A stretch of DNA of 64,000 bases from Alistipes sp. dk3624 (GTDB lineage: Bacteria > Bacteroidota > Bacteroidia > Bacteroidales > Rikenellaceae): positions 2,542,001-2,606,000 of the forward strand of contig NZ_CP045651.1 of NCBI RefSeq assembly GCF_009557455.1, in the 5' to 3' direction. The number at the start of each line of letters is the position of its first letter. Positions within the stretch are counted from its first letter, which is position 1. The notes under the pieces are model-generated. The model was not told where the DNA came from. It saw only the letters and a list, made by a program, of their open reading frames with translations, and did not search any database. Shown here in pieces: positions 1-7,354 of the stretch. Made by a program: the position numbers and the translations under genes.

Positions 1-1
1 T

Positions 2-1150
2 CTTTCCTATGCCGCCGAGAAGCTGAATGTCCGCATCGCCGATGCCGAGGTGAAAGCCGCGGGCGTATTCAACGATCCGCAGTTCGGCGTCGAGTACGGC
101 AACAACGCCGACCGGCGGATGCAGATGGGGCAGAGCGTGTCGGCCGAGCTGAGCAAGACCTTCTCGCCCGGCAAGCGCGCCGCGCGGATCGACCTGGCCC
201 GCAGCGAACAGGAATTGAGCGGGGCGTTGCTGGAAGACTATTTCCGTAACCTGCGGGCCGAAGCGACGCTTGCCTATCTCGATGCGGTCAAGCAGGCCGA
301 GTTGTTCCGCGTGAAGCAGGACGCTTACGAGAACATCCGCAAACTTGCCGAAGGGGACAGCGTCAAATACACGCTGGGCAAAATTACCCGCGTGGACGAT
401 ATCCAGAGCGGGCTCGAAGCCGGCATGATGTACAACGAACTGCTTCAGGCGCGTACCGACCTGCACAACGCTTTTTTCGCGCTGAATTTGCAGACGGCGA
501 CCTTCGACCGCGATACGCTCTACGTGCCGTCGGGCTCGTTGCACATGCCGGAACGGACGTTCGATCCCGATCGGCTCGTACAGTCCGCGCTGGACAACCG
601 AGCCGACCTGGCCGCCGCGCTGAAAGACACGGAGGTTGCCCGGCGTGCGCTGACGGTAGCCCGGCGCGAACGGAATATGGATTTCGACGTATCGCTCGGT
701 GTGAACCATAATACCGAAGTGCGTAACGAAATCGCTCCGGCGCCGCGTTTCAACGGCGTTACGGTGGGGCTTTCCGTACCGCTGAAATTTTCGAACCTAA
801 ACAAAGGTACCGTGCAGGCGGCCAAGTACCGGATCCAACAGGCCGAAGCCCGCTACCGGCAGGCCGAATTGGAGGTGCAGACCGAAGTGTTGCAAAACCT
901 GCGGCAGTACCTTTCGCTGGCCGAACAGGTCAGACGTTACGAAACGGGGTTGCTGGAGAAAGCCAAATCGGTCATCGACGGTAAAATATACAGTTACGAC
1001 CGGGGCGAAACGCCGTTGCTTGAGGTGTTGAACGCGCAGCGGACTTACGACGACCTGCGGACGGCCTATATCGAGACGTTGTACGACCATGCGGCGGCGC
1101 TGGTCGAACTCGAACGCAGCGCCGGCATCTGGGACGTCGTTGTCGAGTGA
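2..1150 (+). CDS. TolC/CusC-family outer membrane efflux protein (5' truncated)
   Basis: This is the outer-membrane factor of a tripartite efflux pump, which forms the channel joining an inner-membrane transporter and its periplasmic adaptor to the outside. The reading frame is already open at base 2, so the start and signal peptide lie before the window; 382 residues are visible. The visible part is rich in Ala, Glu, Gln and Arg heptad-like helices (for example around the stretches AEATLAYLDAVKQAEL and AEARYRQAELEVQTEV), as expected for the long coiled-coil barrel repeats of TolC, interleaved with short beta segments (DVSLGVNHNTEV, VTVGLSVPL). The end matches the usual family C-terminus, with a repeat ending in a 'Y..G.TPLLEVLNAQRTYDDLRTAY' type helix. 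The substrate cannot be judged from this fragment; adaptor and pump genes are presumably to the left. Confidence 0.9.
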   Translation, partial: LSYAAEKLNVRIADAEVKAAGVFNDPQFGVEYGNNADRRMQMGQSVSAELSKTFSPGKRAARIDLARSEQELSGALLEDYFRNLRAEATLAYLDAVKQAELFRVKQDAYENIRKLAEGDSVKYTLGKITRVDDIQSGLEAGMMYNELLQARTDLHNAFFALNLQTATFDRDTLYVPSGSLHMPERTFDPDRLVQSALDNRADLAAALKDTEVARRALTVARRERNMDFDVSLGVNHNTEVRNEIAPAPRFNGVTVGLSVPLKFSNLNKGTVQAAKYRIQQAEARYRQAELEVQTEVLQNLRQYLSLAEQVRRYETGLLEKAKSVIDGKIYSYDRGETPLLEVLNAQRTYDDLRTAYIETLYDHAAALVELERSAGIWDVVVE

Positions 1151-1177
1151 TCGTGCCGGATGCGTCGGTGTCGGTAA

Positions 1178-1219
1178 AAAGAGGAAGGGCGAACCGTGAT
1201 CGGTTCGCCCTTCCTCTTT
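1178..1219. terminator. Bidirectional intrinsic terminator between convergent genes
   Basis: A perfect 19-bp inverted repeat (1178-1196 and 1201-1219) with a 4-base loop, flanked by A-tract and T-tract. It sits between the end of the TolC-like gene and the convergent GGGtGRT gene, so it can serve both strands. Confidence 0.9.
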
Positions 1220-1235
1220 GAAAATTTCGGCGGCG

Positions 1236-2234
1236 TTACTTCATCGCCTCTTCGATGGCTACGGCGACCGCCACCGTAGCGCCGACCATCGGGTTGTTGC
1301 CCATGCCGAGGAAGCCCATCATCTCCACGTGAGCGGGCACCGACGACGATCCGGCGAACTGTGCGTCGGAGTGCATACGGCCCATCGTATCGGTCATCCC
1401 GTACGAAGCGGGGCCTGCGGCCATGTTGTCCGGGTGCAGCGTGCGTCCGGTGCCGCCGCCCGAAGCGACCGAGAAGTATTTTTTGTTTTGCTCGTAGCAC
1501 TCTTTCTTATAAGTGCCGGCTACCGGGTGCTGGAAGCGGGTCGGGTTGGTCGAGTTGCCGGTGATCGACACGTCGACGCCCTCTTTGTGCATTACGGCCA
1601 CGCCTTCGCGCACGTCGTCCACGCCGTAGCAGCGCACTTTTGCGCGGAGCCCTTTCGAGTACGGGGTTTCCTTGACGATTTTCAGTTCGCCCGAAGCATA
1701 GTCGAACTCGGTCTGCACGTAGGTGAAACCGTTGATGCGCGAGATGATCAGCGCGGCGTCCTTGCCCAAGCCGTTCAGGATCACGCGCAGCGGATTTTTA
1801 CGCACCTTGTTGGCCATTTCGGCGATCTTGATCGCGCCTTCGGCGGCGGCGAACGATTCGTGCCCGGCCAGGAATGCGAAGCACTGGGTCTCTTCGCGCA
1901 GCAGGCGGGCGGCCAGGTTGCCGTGTCCGATGCCCACTTTGCGGTCGTCGGCTACTGAGCCCTTGATGCAGAAAGCCTGCAAGCCGATTCCGATCGCTTC
2001 GGCTGCTTCGGCTGCGTTTTTGCAACCTTTTTTAAGGGCGATCGCCGCGCCTACCACGTAAGCCCATGCCGCGTTTTCGAAGCAGATCGGCTGCGTCTCC
2101 TTGCAGGTGGTGTAGGGGTCGATTCCCTTTGCGGCGCAGATCGCCTTGGCGTCCTCGATGCCGTTGATCCCGTATTCTTTCAGTACCGCATTGATATGGT
2201 CGATTCTGCGGTCGTATCCTTCAAATAAAGCCAT
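1236..2234 (-). CDS. GGGtGRT family protein, partner of the NifU-like scaffold
   Basis: This protein of unknown function (332 residues) belongs to the family named after the motif GGGTGRT, seen here at residues 259-265. Eight cysteines (33, 44, 51, 71, 89, 118, 202, 246) are spread over the protein, six of them in the first 120 residues, so metal or Fe-S binding is possible, though that is inference. There is no signal peptide and no membrane helix, so it should be cytoplasmic. The C-terminal third is Gly/Met-rich (GFLGMGNNPMVGATVAVAVA). It is the second gene of a minus-strand pair: it begins 33 bases after the NifU-like scaffold gene stops, and the two are almost certainly cotranscribed. No biochemical role can be assigned from sequence; the pairing suggests a job in Fe-S or metal-cofactor handling. 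Confidence 0.9.
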   Translation of the reverse strand: MALFEGYDRRIDHINAVLKEYGINGIEDAKAICAAKGIDPYTTCKETQPICFENAAWAYVVGAAIALKKGCKNAAEAAEAIGIGLQAFCIKGSVADDRKVGIGHGNLAARLLREETQCFAFLAGHESFAAAEGAIKIAEMANKVRKNPLRVILNGLGKDAALIISRINGFTYVQTEFDYASGELKIVKETPYSKGLRAKVRCYGVDDVREGVAVMHKEGVDVSITGNSTNPTRFQHPVAGTYKKECYEQNKKYFSVASGGGTGRTLHPDNMAAGPASYGMTDTMGRMHSDAQFAGSSSVPAHVEMMGFLGMGNNPMVGATVAVAVAIEEAMK

Positions 2235-2267
2235 GTTTTTAAATTTTAACGGTTTTTACAAAACGGG

Positions 2268-2960
2268 TTATTCCTGGCGCGGGTCGATGTATTTGACCGC
2301 TTCGGCGAAACGGCCGTACGAACCTTTGGCCTTGGCCAGCGCTTCGTTGGCGTCGACGCCCTTTTTGATCATGTCCATAAATTTGCCGAGGTGGACAAAT
2401 TCGTAACCGATCACCTGGTCGTCTTCGTCGAGCGCCATGCGGGTGCAGTAACCTTCGGCCATTTCGAGGTAACGGGTGCCTTTGGCCACCGTGCCGAACA
2501 TCGTTCCCACCTGGCTGCGCAATCCTTTGCCGAGGTCTTCGAGCGAAGCTCCGATCGGGAGTCCTCCTTCGGAAAAGGCCGACTGGCTGCGTCCGTAGAC
2601 GATTTGCAGGAACAGTTCGCGCATCGCCGTGTTGATGGCGTCGCACACGAGGTCGGTGTTCAACGCTTCGAGCAGCGTTTTGCCCGGCAGGATCTCGGAT
2701 GCCATTGCAGCCGAGTGCGTCATGCCCGAGCAGCCGAGGGTTTCGACCATCGCTTCCTGGATAATGCCGTCTTTGATGTTCAGCGTCAACTTGCAGGCGC
2801 CCTGCTGCGGCGCGCACCAGCCCACGCCGTGCGTCAGTCCCGAAATATCCTTGATCTCTTTGGCGCGCACCCATTTGCCCTCTTCGGGGATCGGGGCGGA
2901 GGGATGGTTGGCTCCCTTTTTCACGCAGCACATGTGCTGCACTTCGTGTGAATAAATCAT
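2268..2960 (-). CDS. NifU-like iron-sulfur cluster scaffold protein (GGGtGRT-associated)
   Basis: A 230-residue cytoplasmic protein with a NifU/IscU-like core. The segment around GACKLTLNIKDG (Cys56) and ETLGCSGMTHSA (Cys77) corresponds to the first and second cluster-ligand cysteines of IscU-type scaffolds (the GDxxxL and GC[GS] regions), followed by GKTLLEAL and a further cysteine at 106. An N-terminal HMCC pair (Cys11/12) and Cys49 are extra, and the protein is longer than IscU because it has an additional C-terminal helical part of about 100 residues. The canonical HCS third ligand of IscU is not evident, so cluster ligation may differ. No isc or suf gene is nearby. It is first in the two-gene unit with the GGGtGRT gene. 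Annotated relatives are usually called iron-sulfur cluster assembly scaffold; a real scaffold function here is inference. Confidence 0.85.
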   Translation of the reverse strand: MIYSHEVQHMCCVKKGANHPSAPIPEEGKWVRAKEIKDISGLTHGVGWCAPQQGACKLTLNIKDGIIQEAMVETLGCSGMTHSAAMASEILPGKTLLEALNTDLVCDAINTAMRELFLQIVYGRSQSAFSEGGLPIGASLEDLGKGLRSQVGTMFGTVAKGTRYLEMAEGYCTRMALDEDDQVIGYEFVHLGKFMDMIKKGVDANEALAKAKGSYGRFAEAVKYIDPRQE

Positions 2961-3075
2961 AACGGTAAATTTATGTGTTAAACGTTTTGTGGATGTATTC
3001 CGATCCGCGCCGGGCGGCTGCGCAGCGCGGGTATTGTTGCCGTGTATTTCTCCGTTTTTCGCATGACTCGTTCGT

Positions 3076-3453
3076 TCAAAAGATTTTGACGATCAGATGC
3101 CCCAGGCAGGCGGCGGCGAGTCCGAGTCCGAAACTCAGCGTCGTGTAGAGGATAAAATGCAGGAGGTTGCCGTTCTGGAAAAGCGAAAAGTTTTCGTGAA
3201 CGAACGTGGAGAACGTCGTGAACCCGCCGCACAGCCCTACGGTCAGGAACAAGCGCAGGTCGGGATTCATCAGGTTGCCGCGCTCGAAAATTCCGTACAG
3301 CAGGCCGATCGCCAGGCAGCCCAGCACGTTGACCGCCAGTGTCCCGAACGGGAACGACGACCCGGTTCCCCCCTGCACCCAGCGCGCGAGCAGAAAACGG
3401 GCGATCCCTCCGATAAAACTACCCATGCCGATAAAAAGGAGCGTCCTCAGCAT
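3076..3453 (-). CDS. crcB: Fluoride-specific ion channel CrcB/Fluc
   Basis: This small inner-membrane protein exports fluoride as a dual-topology dimeric channel. With the start at 3453 it has 125 residues, the usual family length, and four hydrophobic helices. The family marks are visible: GGIARF near residues 15-20, the conserved Asn at 42 in [12 protein letters not shown], and the pore motif GGFTTFSTF at 76-84 with the Na+-site/phenylalanine-box residues. A longer frame opens at 3519, but that would run translation through the expression platform of the riboswitch, so ATG 3453 is preferred. The gene is monocistronic and preceded by a fluoride riboswitch and a good promoter, so it should be induced by fluoride. 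Confidence 0.95.
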   Translation of the reverse strand: MLRTLLFIGMGSFIGGIARFLLARWVQGGTGSSFPFGTLAVNVLGCLAIGLLYGIFERGNLMNPDLRLFLTVGLCGGFTTFSTFVHENFSLFQNGNLLHFILYTTLSFGLGLAAACLGHLIVKIF

Positions 3454-3533
3454 AAGGCTTCGCTCTTTGACATGGAACGATAAAAGTGTTTGTTTGTTAC
3501 CGTCATAGCTGATTTGCAAAGTGGATTCTAATT

Positions 3534-3591
3534 CCCGTAGGTATCATCAGCTCGCCTGGAAAGGCGGCGGTTCAAGGCAGATACCATTGCC
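3534..3591 (-). promoter_or_regulatory. Fluoride riboswitch (crcB motif)
   Basis: Read on the minus strand, the segment begins GGCAATGGTATCTGCC, continues TTGAACCGCC and ends GCTGATGATACCTACGGG. These are the hallmark blocks of the crcB-motif fluoride aptamer: the GGNnATGG opening, the ACCGCC stretch, a short hairpin (GCCTTTCCAGGC), and the GCTGATGATnCCTAC block whose ATACC pairs back with GGTAT to form the pseudoknot. It lies about 80 bases before the crcB start and directly after the promoter, so it would start the transcript. How it switches (termination or translation) is not obvious: no T-run hairpin is clear before the ATG. Confidence 0.93.
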
Positions 3592-3602
3592 GAACTTCGG
3601 CG

Positions 3603-3633
3603 CAAAGATACCTAATGTTAGGTAAAAAGCAAA
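3603..3633 (-). promoter_or_regulatory. crcB promoter, TTTG-N19-TATCTTTG
   Basis: On the minus strand the -33 box TTTG (3630-3633) and the -7 box TATCTTTG (3603-3610) are 19 bases apart, an exact fit to the Bacteroidetes sigma-ABfr consensus. Transcription should begin close to 3595, just before the riboswitch. The spacer carries a 6-bp inverted repeat (ACCTAA-TG-TTAGGT, 3610-3623). Confidence 0.85.
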
Positions 3634-3887
3634 ACCTTGTCCGGTAAAATAGCGTCCGATCCGGATATGGTCCGCATACGAACCGCGTCTTCCGATTTTG
3701 ATACCGGAGCCGGGAATGTTTCGGACGGGAAGCGCTGTATTTCGGTGAGACCGGCGAAAATGGAGTCGGATGGCGGATGTTATCGGAACTTTTGTTTATT
3801 TTGTAATGTTTTTGGTCGTGCGGGTCGAACCGAAAGACCGCCGACCGCGCGATTGCATGGTTTTTAATCGTATTCTCAAATATTCGT

Positions 3888-5030
3888 TTGCTGATGGAAA
3901 TGCAAGGGAGGGAACATATCGGCTGGATCGACCTGCTGCGTGTCGTCGCCTGTTTTCTGGTGGTTTTGTCGCACTGCTGCGACCCGTTCGTCGCCCGGTT
4001 CGATGCCGACCGGGGAGCATTTTTGACCGGGGTATTCACCGGTAGTTTCGTCCGGGCCTGCGTCCCGCTGTTCGTGATGATGACGGGGGTGCTGTTGCTT
4101 CCCGTACGCGCGGAGCTCGGGGATTTTTACCGGAAGCGTATCGGACGCATCGTCGTTCCGTTGGTTTTCTGGTCGGTCGTGTTGCCGCTGTCGTATTTCG
4201 TTTACCTGAATTACGTCGTTTCGACCGGTAATCCGATGGTCGTCGCCGACGACCATACCCTGGGAGCTACTCTGACCCGGATCTATACCTTTATTTTTAA
4301 TTTCAATTACGATACGACCCCGTTGTGGTATCTCTACATGCTGGTCGGCCTTTATCTGATCATGCCCGTGATCGGCGCATGGCTGCAGCAGGCTTCCCGA
4401 AGGGATATCCGGCTCGTTCTGTACGTATGGGGCGTTACCCTGCTGCTGCCCTATATAAAAATGGTCGCTCCGGCGCTGGGGTATACCGGCAATTACGGCA
4501 ATATGGGGATTCTCGGTGTTTGCGACTGGAACAGTTACGGAACTTTCTATTACGTGTCCGGGTTCATCGGTTACCTGATCCTGGCCTATTACCTGGCGAA
4601 GTACCCGCCGCAGTGGAGCTGGAAGCGTACGCTGGCCGTTACCGTTCCGATGTTTCTGGGCGGCTACTTGATCACTTCGTTCGGTTACGTGCTGACCCAG
4701 CAATATTTTCCGGGCGATTACGCTTACCTTGAGATCGTGTGGCTTTTCACCGGGATCAACGTTTTTATGATGACTTTCGCGGTGTTCGTCGTTATCCGCA
4801 AACTGAAGGTGCGCGCGTCGGTCGGTCTGTCGCGCCTCGCCTCGCTGACGTTCGGCATTTACTTGTGTCACTTTATTTTCGTGCAGGTGGGATACGATCT
4901 GATGGGGACGCTGGATGCGCTTCCTGTGTTGCTACGTATTTTCTGCGTCGCGCTTTTTGCCTTCGGGATAAGCTGCGCGTTGGTCTGGATCATGTTCCGG
5001 TTTCGCCCGACACGCCGTTTCGTCCGGTAG
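3888..5030 (+). CDS. Acyltransferase-3 family membrane O-acyltransferase
   Basis: An integral membrane protein of 380 residues with about ten hydrophobic helices, of the acyltransferase-3 (OafA/WecH/NodX) family, which O-acetylates sugars of surface polysaccharides or other extracytoplasmic glycans using cytoplasmic acyl-CoA. The N-terminal helix carries the family's R-x10-H motif (Arg18 and His29 in IDLLRVVACFLVVLSHC), and the next helix has the conserved R..VPLFVMMTGVLL type segment (56-70). ATG 3894 (MEMQGREH) is an equally possible start. The gene stands alone between crcB and the methyltransferase, so the acceptor sugar cannot be named. Confidence 0.88.
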   Translation: MLMEMQGREHIGWIDLLRVVACFLVVLSHCCDPFVARFDADRGAFLTGVFTGSFVRACVPLFVMMTGVLLLPVRAELGDFYRKRIGRIVVPLVFWSVVLPLSYFVYLNYVVSTGNPMVVADDHTLGATLTRIYTFIFNFNYDTTPLWYLYMLVGLYLIMPVIGAWLQQASRRDIRLVLYVWGVTLLLPYIKMVAPALGYTGNYGNMGILGVCDWNSYGTFYYVSGFIGYLILAYYLAKYPPQWSWKRTLAVTVPMFLGGYLITSFGYVLTQQYFPGDYAYLEIVWLFTGINVFMMTFAVFVVIRKLKVRASVGLSRLASLTFGIYLCHFIFVQVGYDLMGTLDALPVLLRIFCVALFAFGISCALVWIMFRFRPTRRFVR

Positions 5031-5399
5031 AGGCGTTCTTCGAAAACGGCTTCGCTTTGCTATCCGGGCGATACCGTGCCGGGACAGCCTGTTCTGGTTC
5101 GGTATCGTGCGATCCGGAGAACCGAATCCGTCGGTATCGGGATGATCCCTGTTTTCAACGAACTGTTTCTCTTTCTCGGGATTTCGAAAAGACCGACTGA
5201 CATTTTTCCCTTTTCCGGCTTTCGCGTATTGCCATATTTGTTGACGTCTTTTGATCCGTACCACGCTGCGGTCGATTTTTTGCCGTCCGGCGGCCGGCTG
5301 TGCCTTCCGGGCCGATTTATGGTGAATTTAGACGGAAGGACTGCTTGTTTGAGGTGGTAAATCGTTTGATTATCAGTGTGTATAAATCAGATGATTCGT
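5031..5399. other. Intergenic stretch without recognisable gene
   Basis: About 370 bases between the acyltransferase and the methyltransferase promoter. A 94-codon open frame (5076-5360) exists but has no promoter, no family features and an implausible composition, so I do not call it. No strong hairpin, repeat or tRNA was seen. Confidence 0.5.
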
Positions 5400-5431
5400 T
5401 TTGGGACACTCGTGTAAATTTTGTAACTTTG
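5400..5431 (+). promoter_or_regulatory. Promoter of the DNA methyltransferase gene
   Basis: TTTG at 5400-5403 and TAACTTTG at 5424-5431, separated by 20 bases: a full match to the Bacteroidetes consensus, 17 bases before the ATG at 5449. Confidence 0.85.
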
Positions 5432-5448
5432 TCGCATAATTAAGCGTT

Positions 5449-6267
5449 ATGAGTGTTATAATTGATATATACCGGGACGACAGCGCAGAAAGATTAAAAA
5501 AGATTCCGGACAATTCGGTCGATTTGATCGTAACATCCCCGCCTTACGCGGATCAACGGAAAAAAACTTACGGAGGGATCCATCCCGACCGGTACGTCGA
5601 GTGGTTTTTGCCGATCTCGGCAGAGTTGCTGCGGGTGCTGAAGCCTACGGGGACTTTTATCCTGAATATTAAAGAAAAAGTCGTGAACGGCGAACGCAGT
5701 ATCTATGTCATGCAACTGATCCTGGCGATGCGGCAGCAAGGCTGGATTTGGACCGAAGAGTTTATCTGGCATAAGAAGAATTCGTATCCGGGCAAATGGC
5801 CGAACCGGTTCCGCGATTCGTGGGAACGGTTGCTTCAGTTCAATAAGGAGAAAAAATTCAATATGTACCAGGAGGAGGTGATGGTGCCGATGGGCGATTG
5901 GGCGAAATCGAGGCTCAAGAACCTTTCCGAAATCGACAAAAGCAGGGATAATTCGAAAGTGGGCAGCGGCTTCGGTAAAAACATATCCAACTGGATCAAC
6001 CGGGACAAAGCCTATCCGACCAACGTGCTGCATCTGGCCACCGAGTGCAATAACAAAAATCACAGCGCGGCCTTTCCCGAAGAACTGCCCGAGTGGTTCA
6101 TTAAGCTGTTTACTCGGGAGGGCGATTGCGTGCTGGATCCGTTCATGGGTTCCGGTACGACGCTTCTTGTTGCCAAAAGAATGAACCGGAATGCGATCGG
6201 AATCGAAATTATTCCGGAATATTGCGAGATGGTGAGCGAACGGTTGGACGTGGAGGTTAAAGAGTGA
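5449..6267 (+). CDS. Solitary site-specific DNA methyltransferase (beta class, TSPPY)
   Basis: A 272-residue amino-DNA methyltransferase that transfers a methyl group from S-adenosylmethionine to adenine N6 or cytosine N4. Motif IV TSPPY (29-33) lies near the N-terminus, and the AdoMet-binding motif I DPFMGSGTT (230-238) near the C-terminus, the order typical of beta-class enzymes. SPPY is commoner in N4-cytosine enzymes but also occurs in N6-adenine ones, so the base is uncertain. The target-recognition part should lie between (about 100-200). No restriction endonuclease is adjacent: the upstream neighbour is an acyltransferase and the next gene encodes a tiny Cys-rich protein. The coding DNA looks less GC-rich than its neighbours, which with the solitary state suggests acquisition by transfer or an orphan regulatory methylase. 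It has its own promoter. Confidence 0.92.
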   Translation: MSVIIDIYRDDSAERLKKIPDNSVDLIVTSPPYADQRKKTYGGIHPDRYVEWFLPISAELLRVLKPTGTFILNIKEKVVNGERSIYVMQLILAMRQQGWIWTEEFIWHKKNSYPGKWPNRFRDSWERLLQFNKEKKFNMYQEEVMVPMGDWAKSRLKNLSEIDKSRDNSKVGSGFGKNISNWINRDKAYPTNVLHLATECNNKNHSAAFPEELPEWFIKLFTREGDCVLDPFMGSGTTLLVAKRMNRNAIGIEIIPEYCEMVSERLDVEVKE

Positions 6268-6503
6268 ATCGCGGCGCATTGAATCCGGAACGAATACACT
6301 GAATTAAAGTGCGGACAGTCGGACTTCGAAAACGAATGAGAAGTTCCGAAATATCCTGAATCCGTATTTGAAAGATCGAATCATCCCGTATCGGTTGGAT
6401 TGCGGGACGATTCCGTGCGTATATCCTTCAACGAGAATATTGTACCGGAGTCGAAACGGTCGAAAAAACGAATATTTTTGGAATCTAATAACAATATAAT
6501 TCA

Positions 6504-6511
6504 TAAATTTG
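6504..6511 (+). promoter_or_regulatory. -7 box of a promoter for the small Cys-rich gene
   Basis: TAAATTTG matches the -7 consensus exactly. TTTG at 6477-6480 lies 23 bases upstream, slightly wide for the -33 box. The resulting leader of about 85 bases contains a CCGGAC/GTCCGG hairpin. The rest of the 6268-6605 gap is AT-rich and holds no convincing gene. Confidence 0.55.
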
Positions 6512-6605
6512 TAACAAAAAGTTTATAACCGGACTCCGGTAGGAGACGGGTCCGGCCGGAAGAATCGGTGCAATTTAATTCACACTAACCAAAATAGAAT
6601 ATATT

Positions 6606-6857
6606 ATGGAAAAATGTATTATTCCGGGTTGTCCTCACGAAGGAGGAAACCAGCTGGGAATCAGATGTCGCAGGCCGGATACGACGGCCGTTTGGGCTCC
6701 GAACTGCAATGTTTTTTTGTGCAACGAACATGCCGAAAGCGGATGTCGCATCGACATCAGGATTACTCCCGCCAACGATGGGAAAATTACGACGAACGTT
6801 TCCGTGTCCGGTTGCGACGAGAGTATTTCGCGGGTGACGATGATCCGGCGGAAATAA
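6606..6857 (+). CDS. Small Cys/His-rich putative zinc-binding protein
   Basis: An 83-residue protein I cannot assign to a named family. Its first half carries regularly placed putative metal ligands: Cys4, Cys9, His11, Cys21, Cys34, Cys39, His42 and Cys47 (C-x4-C-x-H ... C ... C-x4-C-x2-H-x4-C), which looks like a treble-clef or double zinc-ribbon fold. The C-terminal half (RIDIRITPANDGKITTNVSVSG) alternates hydrophobic and polar residues like beta strands. There is no signal peptide, so it should be cytoplasmic. The ATG follows an A-rich stretch typical of Bacteroidetes starts; an overlapping frame at 6614-6862 lacks these features. It has a promoter-like box upstream and an intrinsic terminator downstream, which supports it as an independent gene. 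It lies after the orphan methyltransferase; a link between them is not shown. Confidence 0.7.
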   Translation: MEKCIIPGCPHEGGNQLGIRCRRPDTTAVWAPNCNVFLCNEHAESGCRIDIRITPANDGKITTNVSVSGCDESISRVTMIRRK

Positions 6858-6910
6858 CATGAACGGAATCTGAAAGAGCGAAAAATCCTTATTTTTGCCG
6901 CTGTTTCAAT

Positions 6911-6954
6911 ATAAAAGCCATGAATCGAATGTGATTTCATGGCTTTTATTTTTC
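6911..6954 (+). terminator. Intrinsic terminator after the small Cys-rich gene
   Basis: A 14-bp inverted repeat (6911-6924 with 6936-6949) followed by TTTTT on the plus strand. It is preceded at 6890-6897 by TATTTTTG, a perfect -7 box, so a very short transcript ending in this hairpin is also conceivable. Confidence 0.75.
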
Positions 6955-7114
6955 GCAATGTGGTATTCTGCATCTGTTCCGGTTCCGCGTTTTCTTTATC
7001 TGCAGAGAAAAGGACTCGTAACATAGGTATAAACGGAAGGAACAGCGCATAATTGCCGGAACAATTATCAACTTTACAAAAAAACGGGCGAAGTTGCGAA
7101 TGTGTAAAATGAAA

Positions 7115-7157
7115 TTAAGGCTTCGAATAATTGAATATCAATTATTCGAAGCCTTAA
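7115..7157 (-). terminator. Terminator hairpin downstream of tRNA-Leu(CAA)
   Basis: A perfect 20-bp inverted repeat (7115-7134 and 7138-7157) with a 3-base loop, starting 3 bases past the 3' end of the minus-strand tRNA gene. It is AT-rich at its ends (TTAA), so it could act on either strand. Confidence 0.75.
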
Positions 7158-7160
7158 AAG

Positions 7161-7242
7161 TACCCGGAGCCGGGATCGAACCGGCACGGATTGCTCCACT
7201 GGTGTTTGAGACCAGCGCGTCTACCTATTCCGCCATCCGGGC
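7161..7242 (-). tRNA. tRNA-Leu (anticodon CAA)
   Basis: An 82-base class II tRNA. On the minus strand the acceptor arm GCCCGGA pairs with TCCGGGT, the anticodon loop CTCAAAC gives anticodon CAA (reads UUG), a long variable arm is present, and the T-loop GTTCGATCC is standard. CCA is not encoded. Confidence 0.96.
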
Positions 7243-7354
7243 AAGATGTGTTTCGAGAGTGCAAATATAGCGCTTTATTCCTTATCTGCAAACCGTTTTC
7301 GGGAAAATGCCGCCGGAATGCGTAAAGGATTGCGTTTATTCGTGGCTGGTTCCG

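Noticed and set aside
5076-5360. 94-codon frame between acyltransferase and methyltransferase
   Set aside because: No promoter, start context or recognisable protein features.
6304-6504. 66-codon minus-strand frame in the AT-rich gap
   Set aside because: Starts within a promoter-like segment of the opposite strand and has no supporting signal.
6614-6862. 82-codon frame overlapping the small Cys-rich gene
   Set aside because: It lacks the regular Cys/His pattern; the frame at 6606 is more convincing.
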